Notes: generated from the sequence alone by a model not told the origin. 64,000 nucleotides of DNA from Shinella sp. CPCC 101442 (GCF_024704725.1 NZ_JALIQS010000001.1:62001-126000), one strand, 5' to 3'; shown: positions 1 to 9,202, counted from the stretch's first letter. Made by a program: numbers and translations.

Positions 1-25
1 GCTGCACACGTTCGCCGGAACAGCT

Positions 26-454
26 TCAAGCCGGCACCGCCTCGGGCTCATAGGCCGCGCGCATCATCACGCCGGCGACGAGCTGGTACGTGTCGGTCCA
101 GGCGTTGCGGACCTCGGCGGTGAACCGCTCCCCGAAGGAAAGCGACAGGGTCTCGATCAGCGCCTTGCCCACCGTCTCATAGTGGCCGCGCTCGACGCCA
201 TAAGTGACGTGTTTCACCGCAAGGCCTTCCAGCACGGGCACGAGCGCATCGAGCTTGCGCAGCGAATTGACAGCGAGTGCCAGCGCCGCCATCAGCTTGC
301 GGCCCTGCGCGGACATGTCGGACGCCGTGAAAAGCCGGCGCAACGACGGGTCGTTGACGAAGAGCCGTTCGTAAAACAGCGCGGCGGCGGCATCCTGAGA
401 GGCCCTCACCTCGGCGAATGTGGTTTCAAGCAATGCGATCTTGCGGTCATCCAT
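26..454 (-). CDS. Single-domain bacterial globin (haemoglobin-like)
   Basis: A 142-residue single-domain globin of the Vitreoscilla-haemoglobin/flavohaemoglobin haem-domain class. His82 in the KHVTYGV stretch, followed by HYETVG, fits the proximal F8 histidine and the conserved segment after it. Tyr28 (FYERLF) and Phe42 (RRLF) fit the B10 and CD1 positions, and Gln50 may be E7. There is no reductase domain, so an external reductase would be needed. Expected activities are O2 or NO binding and NO detoxification (family inference). It starts at ATG and is the first gene of the window; its stop lies 25 bases from the edge. The kinase gene lies upstream on the same strand, 82 bases away. Confidence 0.85.
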   Translation of the reverse strand: MDDRKIALLETTFAEVRASQDAAAALFYERLFVNDPSLRRLFTASDMSAQGRKLMAALALAVNSLRKLDALVPVLEGLAVKHVTYGVERGHYETVGKALIETLSLSFGERFTAEVRNAWTDTYQLVAGVMMRAAYEPEAVPA

Positions 455-536
455 GACACGGGCTCCAGCGGTTGTTCGATGGTGCCACGCTAGACGATGG
501 CCGTTTCCCGCCTCGATCCGGCATGTTTCAACTGTT

Positions 537-2105
537 TCAGCACGGTGTCGTCAGATCCTCGAGGAAAGCTTCGATATCGCCGGGCGTAAACGGTTTCTCG
601 ATCATCGGGCAGCCGGACCGGGCAAGGAAGCGACCGGCGAGCGGCCCGAGCGTGTCCCCCGTCACGAAGCCGATCCGTCCGGCCAGCGCCGGATAGCTCT
701 CCTGAAGCCAGTCGTAGAGACCGGGGCCATCGCCGGCGGGCATACGGATATCGCAAAGGATCGCATCGAACTTGCCGCCTCGCGCGTCAATTCTGCCCCG
801 CGCCTCGTTCCCGCCATGCGTGACGGTGACGGCATAGCCGAGGCGCCCGGCGATCTCCGCCAGGAGTTCGGCGATCGCCGCGTCGTCATCGACCACCAGC
901 AGGTGCCGGTCGGGGGTCGGTCGATCCACCTTCGCTGTCGGCCGGGCGCTCTCCGCCTCGCTCGGCTGTACCGCTTCACAGGGGAGCCGGATGATGAAGC
1001 GCGCACCTCCGCCCGGCGCATCGGCGAGCGTCAGGCTGCCGCCATGGGCTTCGACGAGGCCTTTCGACACTGCAAGGCCAATGCCGGTGCCAGCCCCTTG
1101 CGGCTTGGTGGTGAAGAAGGGATCGAAGATGCGGCTGCGGATCGCCTCCGGCACGCCGGGGCCGTTGTCATCGACGGTGAGCGAAACCGCACCCGCCGCC
1201 CGATCGACGGCAATACCGACGGTGATCTTTCGCTCCGCACCGCCCGCCTGCTCCAGCGCCTGCTGGGCATTGACGAGCAGGTTCAGCACGACCTGATGGA
1301 TCTGGCTGGAATCGAGGGCAAGCATCGGCAGGTCCTCCGCCCAGCGGCGCTCGACGGTGATGCCGGCCGCGCCCATCGTATAGCCAAGAAGTTCGACAGC
1401 CTCGTTCACCACCGTCTCCAGCCGCGTCGGCGTGCGCTCCGCCTCGCGCTGCCGCGCCATGTCTAGGAAGCTGCGCACGATGCGCGCGCAGCGATCCGCC
1501 GCCGTCGAGATGCGGTCGCAGCGCCGAACGAGACCGTTCCAGTCGGCAACGGCCCGCTCCTCCATCGCCTCGCGCATCATCAACGCCTGCCCGGTGATGA
1601 TCGACAGCGGATTGTTGAGCTCATGGGCTACGCCTGCGAGAAGCGATCCGAGTGCCGCCAGCTTTTCCTTCTGGTGGAGCGCGTTGCGCTGCTCGCGGAT
1701 TTCCGCTTCGGCACGTCGTGCCGCCCGCAGGTCGCGGATATGGGCCGCAAACAGCCGCCGGCCACCGAGCGTGACGTCCGTGATGGCAAGCTCGATAGGG
1801 ATCAGTTCGCCCGTCGAAAGCATGGCCGGCAATTCCAGCCGCTTGCCGAGCATGCGGCTCGTCCCCGTCGCGAGATAGGTGGCAAGACCATTGTCATGCG
1901 CGGAGCGGTGTTCAGGCGGAATGATCAGGTCGGCGATGGGCGCGCCGATGACCGCATTCCTCTCATAGCCGAAGATTGCTTCCGCCGCCGGGTTGAAATC
2001 GACCACCCGCCCTTCGCCGTCGATGACGACGATGCCATCGAGCGCGCTCCGAACAACCGCCGCATGATAGGCTTCGAGTTCGCGGAACTCGGACGGTGTG
2101 TTCAT
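537..2105 (-). CDS. PAS-domain hybrid sensor histidine kinase with C-terminal receiver
   Basis: A soluble 522-residue hybrid kinase with no membrane segment or signal peptide. An N-terminal PAS domain (about 10-125) is followed by a HisKA domain whose phospho-acceptor His161 sits in VAHELNNPLS. The HATPase domain shows NLLVNAQQAL (N box), VDDNGPGV (G1) and GTGIGLAVS (G2). A receiver domain follows the linker with VVDDDA and phospho-acceptor Asp452 (LCDIRMP). The start at 2105 is chosen because GGAAGGA lies 7 bases upstream; an in-frame extension of 9 codons lacks such a site. No partner regulator is next door, so the output is unknown. The PAS could hold a cofactor, but I cannot tell which. 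Confidence 0.88.
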   Translation of the reverse strand: MNTPSEFRELEAYHAAVVRSALDGIVVIDGEGRVVDFNPAAEAIFGYERNAVIGAPIADLIIPPEHRSAHDNGLATYLATGTSRMLGKRLELPAMLSTGELIPIELAITDVTLGGRRLFAAHIRDLRAARRAEAEIREQRNALHQKEKLAALGSLLAGVAHELNNPLSIITGQALMMREAMEERAVADWNGLVRRCDRISTAADRCARIVRSFLDMARQREAERTPTRLETVVNEAVELLGYTMGAAGITVERRWAEDLPMLALDSSQIHQVVLNLLVNAQQALEQAGGAERKITVGIAVDRAAGAVSLTVDDNGPGVPEAIRSRIFDPFFTTKPQGAGTGIGLAVSKGLVEAHGGSLTLADAPGGGARFIIRLPCEAVQPSEAESARPTAKVDRPTPDRHLLVVDDDAAIAELLAEIAGRLGYAVTVTHGGNEARGRIDARGGKFDAILCDIRMPAGDGPGLYDWLQESYPALAGRIGFVTGDTLGPLAGRFLARSGCPMIEKPFTPGDIEAFLEDLTTPC

Positions 2106-2237
2106 GCGCAGTCCTTCCGGGAAACCGGGCACCCCCGGAAGAACGGAGGGCCGCAGGATGATGGCGGGGCCGCGGAAGACTAGCCGGCAAGTGTTTCGCT
2201 TGTGTTTCAGCCGCCGAACGGAAGGCGCAGGCGGGGC

Positions 2238-2591
2238 TTACTGCAACGGCACCACGCGCAACGGCGTGGTGTAAGGCTCGACCCGAAGATTGCCCTGCGC
2301 CTGCACGCTGATCTTCGCCAGAGGCGCCTGCTCCAGTTCGCCGTCCGTCGCTTTGCGCACGGCATAGCGCCAGACGGTAAGCGTGCCATGATCGTGCAGC
2401 ACCTTCCCGATGGCCCCGACGTCCGCGCCGAGCGCAGCGTCCTCCGATGTCAGCGCCGCGACGATCTCCCCGTCCTCGCTGACGAAGCTGAAAAGCTTCG
2501 TCCCGTCCGCCGCAAAGGCGGGCACGGCAAGGCTGAGGGCAATGCCCGTCACGAGGGCCCTGGCAAAGACACGTCGAATGGCTGCACACAT
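2238..2591 (-). CDS. Small exported protein of unknown function
   Basis: A 117-residue protein with a clear Sec signal peptide: Arg/Lys-rich N-terminus, hydrophobic core LVTGIALSLAVPAFA and cleavage after AFA, leaving about 90 mature residues. It starts at the ATG at 2591, behind AAGGAGAGG. The mature part has an even mix of beta-type residues and no cysteine, so it is probably a small periplasmic domain. I recognise no family. It lies between the hybrid kinase and the chemoreceptor on the same strand, but gaps of over 100 bases on both sides argue against a tight operon. Confidence 0.7.
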   Translation of the reverse strand: MCAAIRRVFARALVTGIALSLAVPAFAADGTKLFSFVSEDGEIVAALTSEDAALGADVGAIGKVLHDHGTLTVWRYAVRKATDGELEQAPLAKISVQAQGNLRVEPYTTPLRVVPLQ

Positions 2592-2734
2592 CGGATGATC
2601 CTCTCCTTGATCTGCCGACACCTTGCCAGACGACGGTTTCACCCGTTCGTGCGCTGTGTTTCAGCCAGGTTTCAAGGATCGAGGGTTATCCCGCGAGCGC
2701 GATGACCGCGCCCGCAGGATAAGGCGGGTTGACC

Positions 2735-4960
2735 TCAGGCGGCAGCGCGTCGGTGCTGCACCGCGCCGCCATCGCCGACGGAGAAGCGCATCACCATGTC
2801 GCGCAGGCTATGCGCCTCGTCGTTGAGGAGGTTCGCGGCGGCGGTGGTTTCTTCCACCATCGCAGCGTTCTGCTGCGTCACCTGATCCATATTGTTGACG
2901 GCGACGTTGATTTCCTGAAGCCCGGACGACTGCTCGCGCGACGAGGCGGAGATGTCCTGGATCAGTTTGTTGACGGACAGGATCTGCTCGGCGATGCGCG
3001 TCAGTGCCCCGCCGGTTTCGCCGACGAGCGAAACACCTTCCTGAACCTGCGCGCTGGAGGCCGAGATCAACGCCTTGATTTCCTTGGCGGCCTGGGCTGA
3101 GCGCTGGGCAAGCTCGCGCACTTCCTGCGCCACCACGGCAAAACCCTTGCCGGCTTCCCCGGCGCGGGCGGCTTCGACTCCGGCGTTCAGCGCCAGAAGG
3201 TTGGTCTGGAAGGCGATCTCGTCGATCACGCCGATGATCTGGCTGACCTTTTTCGAGGAATCCTCGATGCCCTCCATCGCGGTGATCGCCTTGCGAACGA
3301 CGGCGTTGGAGCGGTCGGCATCCGAACAGGCGGCGTTGACCTTCGTCGCGGCCTCGCCGGCATTGCGGGTGCTGGTGTGCATCTGCTCGGCGATCTCGTT
3401 CATGGCGGCCGCCGTTTCCTCCAGGCTTGCGGCCTGCTGCTCCGTACGGCGCGAAAGATTGTCCGAGCTGCGGCTGATCTCGCCGATGCCGGCATTCAGC
3501 GAGTGGACGGTCTGGTTGAGCTGCAAAATGGTGCGTTCGAGGCTGTCCATCGTGTCGTTGAAATTGTCGCGCAGCCCTACATAGGACGGCGGGAACGCCT
3601 CGGTGATGCGGCTGGTGAGATCTCCACGCGAGAGATTGGCGAGGCCGCGACCGAGAGCTTCGACGACCTTGCGCTGTTCTTCGGCGGCGCGGGTGCGCTC
3701 GGCCTCGGCCTGGCGCCGTTCGTTTTCGCCCAGCTGGCGCTGCTCGACATTGGCGGCTTCCAGACGATGGCCGTCGGCGAGGCGATGGCGGAAGGCTTCG
3801 AGAGCGACGGCAACCTTGCCGATTTCGTCGCTGCGCTCCTGGCCGGCGACCGGCTGTTCCAGCTGCCCTTCGGACATGCGCGCGACATCGCCGAGCAGCG
3901 AGGCCATGGGCCGCTGCACGAAGGCACGCACGGCCAGCAGCAGCGAGCCGATGACGGCCGCCAGGATGAACATGCCGCCGATCACGAGAATCTTCGTCTG
4001 TTCGTTGACGACGGAGGACACCGCCGCGACCGGCACATCGACCGCCACGGCCCAGCGGGCATTGAGACCCGGCAGATCGAACGGATAGACGACGCGGTAG
4101 ACCGAGCCGCCGTCACTGCCGGCAACATCGTGCAGCGTCACGGTCTTGCCCTCGCCGAGGGCCGCCTTCACCTGATCGGTGCCTTCGGCGGCATATTCCT
4201 TCATCACCTGCGACGCATCCGGCGCTGCCAGCCATTTGCCGGTGCCCGAGAGCAGGTAGACGCGCCCCTCCCCGAAGGGACGTTCCGCCTTCAGCGATTC
4301 GGCCAGCGAACCGAGGGCGACGTCGAGGCCGGTGACGGCGGCCAGACGCCCGTCGACGATGACGGGCTGGGTGACGGTCATCATCAGGAGGTTGTTGGCC
4401 GACGGCTCTTCATAGGGTTCTGTCGCAGCGCCCTTCTTGCTCGCGGCGGCGAGGCGGTAGTATTCGGCGTTGCGATCGACGGTGGGCCGCAGCAGCTCCA
4501 TGCCGCTGGCGCCACGGACCCAGTAGGGCGTGAAGACACCGTCCGCATTGGTGCCCTGTGCCGCATCGTCCTTCGGCCCGAGCGTGCCGTCGAGCCCCTG
4601 CTCCGTATCGACGATCCACGCGCCGAAGACGAGGTCGAATTTTTCGACCTGCGCCGGCAGCATCGTCGTGATCATGGCCCGGTCGAGCTTGCCTGCCGCA
4701 ATGCCGCGCTCGATGATACCCGCGAGACTGCGCGTGGCGCCGGAGAGTGCGTCTATCTTGCCGCTCATTGCCTGCGCCGTCGCCTCGGCCTCGGCTTCCG
4801 CCTGCTTGAGCGTGATGGCCACGGTGCGTTCGCGCACTTGAAGAATGACGACGAGGAAGGTCAACGCCAGAACGCAGGCAATCGCGACAGCACTCACGGA
4901 GAGCAGCTTGACGGCCAGTGAACGGGATGATTTCGGACGCGCAGCAGAGGTTGAGGCCAT
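2735..4960 (-). CDS. Methyl-accepting chemotaxis protein with periplasmic Cache sensor
   Basis: A 741-residue chemoreceptor. A first transmembrane helix (about 15-40) is followed by a roughly 280-residue periplasmic region of Cache type (PYWVRGASGMELLRPT and AVTGLDVALGSL are typical), then a second membrane helix, a HAMP domain, a second HAMP-like segment and the methyl-accepting domain. The signalling hairpin tip reads EIAFQTNLLALNAGVEAARA. Cache receptors usually bind amino or organic acids directly. The start at 4960 is an ATG behind AGGA; the frame extends 14 codons further to a TTG. It ends in Ala-rich residues with no CheR-tether pentapeptide, unlike the second receptor of this window. 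Confidence 0.92.
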   Translation of the reverse strand: MASTSAARPKSSRSLAVKLLSVSAVAIACVLALTFLVVILQVRERTVAITLKQAEAEAEATAQAMSGKIDALSGATRSLAGIIERGIAAGKLDRAMITTMLPAQVEKFDLVFGAWIVDTEQGLDGTLGPKDDAAQGTNADGVFTPYWVRGASGMELLRPTVDRNAEYYRLAAASKKGAATEPYEEPSANNLLMMTVTQPVIVDGRLAAVTGLDVALGSLAESLKAERPFGEGRVYLLSGTGKWLAAPDASQVMKEYAAEGTDQVKAALGEGKTVTLHDVAGSDGGSVYRVVYPFDLPGLNARWAVAVDVPVAAVSSVVNEQTKILVIGGMFILAAVIGSLLLAVRAFVQRPMASLLGDVARMSEGQLEQPVAGQERSDEIGKVAVALEAFRHRLADGHRLEAANVEQRQLGENERRQAEAERTRAAEEQRKVVEALGRGLANLSRGDLTSRITEAFPPSYVGLRDNFNDTMDSLERTILQLNQTVHSLNAGIGEISRSSDNLSRRTEQQAASLEETAAAMNEIAEQMHTSTRNAGEAATKVNAACSDADRSNAVVRKAITAMEGIEDSSKKVSQIIGVIDEIAFQTNLLALNAGVEAARAGEAGKGFAVVAQEVRELAQRSAQAAKEIKALISASSAQVQEGVSLVGETGGALTRIAEQILSVNKLIQDISASSREQSSGLQEINVAVNNMDQVTQQNAAMVEETTAAANLLNDEAHSLRDMVMRFSVGDGGAVQHRRAAA

Positions 4961-5094
4961 GGGGTCGGTCCTGTTTCGCCGCGATACCGGCGATGGTTGC
5001 AATTGGATGCCCCGACGCTGCGGTATTTAACTTAATAAGTAATAAAGCCTTTATGGAAAATCACGCTATGCGGCCGTTCGCATGGCTTTGCCGG

Positions 5095-5115
5095 TGGAAT
5101 TTTTCGCAAATTCCA
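5095..5115. promoter_or_regulatory. Perfect 8-bp inverted repeat (TGGAATTT-N5-AAATTCCA)
   Basis: Two perfect 8-bp arms are separated by TTCGC. The repeat lies 25 bases beyond the stop of the diguanylate cyclase gene and about 135 bases upstream of the chemoreceptor start. It has no U-tract on either strand, so an operator or a weak hairpin are both possible. The remaining 5003-5140 spacer is AT-rich near 5030-5050 and probably holds the receptor promoter. Confidence 0.4.
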
Positions 5116-5140
5116 AAAGCGCGATGGTTGTATCCGGTCG

Positions 5141-6331
5141 TCAGGCCGCAGCCCAATCATCCCGGATGGGTGCAACCAGGCCCGAGGCAAGTGCGACCGT
5201 ATTTCGGCCGCTGCGCTTGGCCTCGTAAAGAGCGGCATCCGCGTCCTGCAGGAGGCGCTCCAGCGCGACCTCGGCCGGAGAGACCAGCGCGACGCCCAGG
5301 CTGACCGTCACGCAACTATCGTCCAGGCCTTTATGGGGAATGGCGAGGGCCTCGATCGCCTTGCGAATGCGCTCGGCCTGCGCAAGCGCCTGCAGGGATG
5401 ACTGGCCGGCCGAAAGCACCAATATCTCCTCACCGCCGAAGCGAAACACATGGGCGCCCTTGTCCGCAGTGCCGTGAATGCACTGCGAGATGGCACGGAT
5501 GCAGGCGTCGCCTTCGATATGGCCATGCACATCGTTGAAACGCTTGAAGTGATCGATATCGAGCAGGATCGCCGCGACGCTGGTCGGGGCGCCATTCCAA
5601 ACCGCATCGCGGACGCGGGAAAGCGAGCGGCGGTTGAGCAGGCCGCTCAGTTCGTCGAGGTCGGCATTGTGCTCCAGTTGCTGGTAAAGCAGGCTTCCAC
5701 GCAGTTGGTTGAGGAAATTCTGCCGGTCCTTCTGCTCCAGAAAATAGGCGCTCACTGCCAGGAAAATGGACAGCGTCACGTAGAAGGTGACGATGCCGGA
5801 GTAGGTGACGGCATCGAAGGCGCCGGTGAGCGATGTCGTGGTGAAATGCGAGGCGCACATCAGCACGAGACCGACGAGGATGGCGGGAAAGCGCGGCCGC
5901 AGCGCGATGACGAAGAACAGGAAGGCGGCGGAATTGCCGTTCTGGTAGACGAACAGATAGGGGCTTTCGCTGCCGATGGCGACGGCCATCGGCAGCGTGA
6001 CGCCGAGCACGGCTATGGCGACCGAAAGCCCGTCATAAAGGGCCGCATCCGGCCAGCGGCGCACCGCGAGGATGCAGGCGATGACGAAGGGCGTGAAGAT
6101 GAAGAAACGCACCGTGACGAGGCCGGAAAAGACATCCGCCATCATGGTTCGGTCGCCGAAATAGACGAGATCGTAGATCAACGTGCCGATGATGCCCCAG
6201 ATCACGGCGAGCCGCACCCGCTCGGCGGCATAGTCCTTGCGGAAATACGCCTCGATTTCGGGGGAAAAGCGCAGGAAGCGGAAACCCCGCGCCCTCTGGC
6301 GCTCCACCTGGTCCAGCGTCACGACGGTCAT
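5141..6331 (-). CDS. Membrane-anchored diguanylate cyclase (GGDEF)
   Basis: A 396-residue protein that should make cyclic di-GMP from two GTP. The N-terminal half (about 40-195) carries roughly six hydrophobic helices with short loops, resembling integral-membrane sensor modules. The C-terminal GGDEF domain has the metal-binding LLDIDHFKRFNDVHGH segment and the active-site loop FRFGGEEI, where the usual Phe/Leu after GGEE is Ile. The RxxD product-inhibition site normally five residues before the loop is absent (DKGAHVFRFGG). No EAL domain is present. It starts at ATG 6331. The 209-base spacer 6332-6540 separates it from a divergent SDR gene; I see no clear operator there. Confidence 0.9.
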   Translation of the reverse strand: MTVVTLDQVERQRARGFRFLRFSPEIEAYFRKDYAAERVRLAVIWGIIGTLIYDLVYFGDRTMMADVFSGLVTVRFFIFTPFVIACILAVRRWPDAALYDGLSVAIAVLGVTLPMAVAIGSESPYLFVYQNGNSAAFLFFVIALRPRFPAILVGLVLMCASHFTTTSLTGAFDAVTYSGIVTFYVTLSIFLAVSAYFLEQKDRQNFLNQLRGSLLYQQLEHNADLDELSGLLNRRSLSRVRDAVWNGAPTSVAAILLDIDHFKRFNDVHGHIEGDACIRAISQCIHGTADKGAHVFRFGGEEILVLSAGQSSLQALAQAERIRKAIEALAIPHKGLDDSCVTVSLGVALVSPAEVALERLLQDADAALYEAKRSGRNTVALASGLVAPIRDDWAAA

Positions 6332-6540
6332 CGTCGAAGTCCCCGTATGCGGAATAATTGCCTGACGTTAGGCAAGAATACTGAACAAGTGCCTAAAGTT
6401 GCAAGGTATGCTTTGCCGAACCGGATGCTTTCGCGCCTGCCCATTGACTCCAGCGTCGAGAAGACGACGAATTTGCCGATGCAAATCCCGGCGGGTTTCG
6501 AAAGACCCGCCCCATCCGTAACCTGGAGGAACGTGCGGCG

Positions 6541-7308
6541 ATGGCGGACAGACTTGAGAAAAAAACGGCAATCATTTCCGGTGGTGCGACGGGCATGGGC
6601 GGGGCAGCCTCGCGCCTCTTCGCCAGGGAGGGCGCACGCGTCGCAATCGTCGACTACAATCTGGCGGCAGCGGAGGAGACCGCCGCCGACATTCGCGCAA
6701 ACGGCGGCGATGCACAGGCCTTCATGGCCGACGTCTCCGACGAAACTGCTGTCATCGCCGCTATCAAGGCGGCCGAGGACCACTATGGCGCGGCCAATGT
6801 GCTGTTCAATCATGCGGGGTCGATCATCGTAAAACCCTTCCTCGAAACGACGCTTGAGGAATGGGAACGGCTGACGGCGATCAATGTGCGCTCGATGTTC
6901 CTCGTTACACGCGCCGTGCTGCCGGGCATGATCGCGGCCGGCGGCGGCTCCATCGTCTGCACGTCGTCGATTTCGGCCGTGGCCGCGACACCGATGGAGG
7001 TGCTCTACGGCACGACGAAGGGTGCGGTGCATATGTTTGCCCGTGCCATCGCCGTCGAGTTCCGCGACCGCAACATCCGCTGCAACGCCATCTGCCCCGG
7101 TTTCGTGCGCACGCCGCACGGCAACCGTGAAATCGAAGCGTTGAACCGCTATGGCGTGGATGTCTCGGATGCCGCGCTCGCCGCGCAGCAGGGCCGCATC
7201 GGCGAGCCCGAGGATATCGCGCGCGCGGCACTTTATCTTGCCAGCGACGAATCGGAATTCGTCAGCGGCACCCATCTCTTCGTTGATAACGGGTTTACAG
7301 CCATCTGA
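6541..7308 (+). CDS. Short-chain dehydrogenase/reductase (SDR), classical
   Basis: A 255-residue classical SDR with a Rossmann fold. The cofactor loop is GGATGMGGA, and the Asp in IVDYN at the end of the second strand favours NAD(H) over NADP(H). The catalytic set is present: Ser in CTSSIS and Tyr/Lys in YGTTKGA. The start ATG follows GGAGGAACG. It converges on a second SDR gene with a strong hairpin between them. The substrate cannot be read from sequence; a sugar, steroid or hydroxyacid is possible. Confidence 0.85.
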   Translation: MADRLEKKTAIISGGATGMGGAASRLFAREGARVAIVDYNLAAAEETAADIRANGGDAQAFMADVSDETAVIAAIKAAEDHYGAANVLFNHAGSIIVKPFLETTLEEWERLTAINVRSMFLVTRAVLPGMIAAGGGSIVCTSSISAVAATPMEVLYGTTKGAVHMFARAIAVEFRDRNIRCNAICPGFVRTPHGNREIEALNRYGVDVSDAALAAQQGRIGEPEDIARAALYLASDESEFVSGTHLFVDNGFTAI

Positions 7309-7311
7309 TGC

Positions 7312-7341
7312 GAGCAACGGCGCTTGCGGGCGCCGTTGCTC
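7312..7341. terminator. Bidirectional hairpin between convergent SDR genes
   Basis: A perfect 12-bp GC-rich stem (GAGCAACGGCGC with its complement) closes on a 6-base loop. It begins 4 bases after the upstream stop and ends 12 bases before the facing stop. There is no T-run on either side, so efficient intrinsic termination is not certain; it may protect both 3' ends. Confidence 0.6.
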
Positions 7342-7352
7342 CGGCCACCTCG

Positions 7353-8057
7353 TCAGATGGCGCGCGTAATGCCGCCGTCGACGCGGATGTTCTGGCCGGT
7401 GATATAGGCCGCGCCGTCGGAGGCGAGGAAGGAAATCGTCGCGGCGATTTCCTGGCTCGTGCCATAACGCTTCATCGGCACGCCATCGCGCCGCTCTTCC
7501 GTCGCCGGCAGGCTGTCGATCCAGCCGGGCAGCACGTTGTTCATGCGGATATTGTCGGCCGCATAGGTGTCGGCGAAAATCTTGGTGAAAGAGGCAAGGC
7601 CCGCCCGGGCGACCGCAGAGGTCGGGAACATCGCGCTCGGTTCGAAGGCCCAGGCGGTGGAGATGTTGATGATGACGCCCGACTTCTGTTTCTGCATGAT
7701 CGGCGTCACAAGGCGTGTCGGGCGCACGGCGTTGAGGAAATAGACGTCGATGCCGACGTGCCAATCCTCATCCGTGAGATCGAGAATCTGCTTGCGCGGC
7801 CCGTGGCCGGCGCTGTTGACCAGGGCATCCACCCGGCCCCAGCGCTCCATCGCGCCATCGACAAGACGCTGCAGGTCGTCGTTCGACTGGTTCGAGCCGG
7901 TGATGCCGAAACCGCCGAATTCGGCGGCCAGCGCCTCGCCCTTGCCGGAGGAGGACAGCACGCCGATCTTGAAACCATCCGCAGCCAGCCGTCTGGCCGC
8001 CTCAGCCCCCATGCCGCTGCCGCCGGCGGTGATCAATGCGACCTTCTGTTCTGTCAT
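7353..8057 (-). CDS. Divergent SDR-family protein lacking the YxxxK catalytic pair
   Basis: A 234-residue SDR-fold protein. The N-terminal nucleotide motif (TAGGSGMGAEAARRL) and the C-terminal GQNIRVDGG are intact, and NISTAW supplies a Ser-containing strand. Where classical SDRs carry Tyr-x-x-x-Lys, this reads Ser-Ala-Val-Ala-Arg (in FPTSAVARAGLASF), so both key residues are replaced. The frame is clean, and I remember similar PTSAVxRAG sequences in other alphaproteobacteria, so this is probably a conserved subfamily rather than decay. It starts at ATG 8057 behind GAAAGGA. A LysR gene lies just upstream on the same strand. Confidence 0.75.
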   Translation of the reverse strand: MTEQKVALITAGGSGMGAEAARRLAADGFKIGVLSSSGKGEALAAEFGGFGITGSNQSNDDLQRLVDGAMERWGRVDALVNSAGHGPRKQILDLTDEDWHVGIDVYFLNAVRPTRLVTPIMQKQKSGVIINISTAWAFEPSAMFPTSAVARAGLASFTKIFADTYAADNIRMNNVLPGWIDSLPATEERRDGVPMKRYGTSQEIAATISFLASDGAAYITGQNIRVDGGITRAI

Positions 8058-8171
8058 CGGAATGTCCTTTCGCTCTCTGATTGCTTGCCGCCATTCTGGC
8101 ACGGCGGCCCCTTGCGCGACCAAACAAAAATGCGCGCATCATCCTGTAGAAAATCTATCGAATGCTGGTCT

Positions 8172-9074
8172 TCAGCCCTTGAACTTCGCGCTTTCCCGCA
8201 AAAGCCAGCCACGCACCGCTTCGACAGAAGCGGCGTGGCGCGGTTTTCGCGGTGCGACGATGTAAAAATCGCCTCCCACCCGCAACTCCGTTTCGAACAG
8301 CCGCATGAGGCGGCCCGCGGCAATATCCTCTTCGATGAAGAAGCTGCTGGCGAGCGCCAACCCCTGCCCGCCAATCGCCGCCTCCAGGGCAAGCGACGTC
8401 TGGTTGAACCGGATGTTCTTCGCCGCCATGACGGGCGCCGTCTTGCCCATGGCGTGCTCGAGGAACTGCGGCCAGAAATTATGCGCATCGTGCAGCAGCG
8501 CATAGGCTGCAAGATTGTCCGCTATTTCAGGCCTTCCCAGCTTGTCGATGAGAAGCGGACTGCCGAGCGCGACGACGATGTGCTCGAAGAGCAGATCCGC
8601 CTGAAGGCCAGGGCCGAACGATGGCCGACCGTAGCGCACGGCGAGGTCGACGGCATCGGTCTGGAAATTGGCGATCCGGTCGGTCGCGAGGATGCGCAGG
8701 TCGATTTCGGGGTGCACAGCCGTGAAATCCGGCAGGCGCGGGATCAGCCATTTCGAGGCGAATGTCGGCGTGACGCTGATGGTCAGGTGCTGCGGCTCGG
8801 GCCGCAGTGTCTCCGTGGCCTCCGAAATCAACTCGAAGGCGCGGCGGATGCTGCCGACATAGCTGCGCCCCGCTTCGGTGATCGCCAAGGCCCGCGGATG
8901 GCGCTCGAACAGCTTGAGGCCAAGCTCGGCCTCGAGCCCGCGGATCTGTTGCGCCACCGCCCCCTGGGTGACGCCAAGCTCTTCCGCCGCCAGCCGAAAA
9001 TTCAGATGCCGCGCCACGACTTCGAAGACACGCACACCATTGAGGGAAGGCAATTTTCCGATGCGGTCGGCCAT
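8172..9074 (-). CDS. LysR-family transcriptional regulator (GcvA-like)
   Basis: A 300-residue LysR regulator. The winged helix-turn-helix occupies residues 8-65 (VVARHLNFRLAAEELGVTQ, then AVAQQIRGLEAELGLKLFER). The effector-binding domain follows from about 90, with the GcvA-type TFASKWLIPRLPDF stretch. It is transcribed away from the flavoprotein gene at 9203 across a 128-base gap where autoregulation would be expected, and it lies 114 bases upstream of the divergent SDR gene. That SDR gene or the flavoprotein gene is the likeliest target (inference from position). Confidence 0.88.
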   Translation of the reverse strand: MADRIGKLPSLNGVRVFEVVARHLNFRLAAEELGVTQGAVAQQIRGLEAELGLKLFERHPRALAITEAGRSYVGSIRRAFELISEATETLRPEPQHLTISVTPTFASKWLIPRLPDFTAVHPEIDLRILATDRIANFQTDAVDLAVRYGRPSFGPGLQADLLFEHIVVALGSPLLIDKLGRPEIADNLAAYALLHDAHNFWPQFLEHAMGKTAPVMAAKNIRFNQTSLALEAAIGGQGLALASSFFIEEDIAAGRLMRLFETELRVGGDFYIVAPRKPRHAASVEAVRGWLLRESAKFKG

Positions 9075-9202
9075 GGATGCTTTTTCGGATGAAAGGGACT
9101 TCTCCCATAGCAGATTTTCTATCGCAATGAGAACGGCAAACTGTTTCGACAGCCCGATGAACCCGTGTTACAGAAGCGGAACACCCCACGACGGAGCAAG
9201 CT

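Noticed and set aside
3377-4921. A 514-codon frame antisense to the first chemoreceptor
   Set aside because: Mirror of a highly GC-biased gene; composition is His/Arg/Asp-rich without domain motifs, while the opposite strand has a clear receptor.
7308-9092. A 594-codon frame antisense to the SDR and LysR genes
   Set aside because: It spans two real genes and their spacer, which a true gene would not do; no motif seen.
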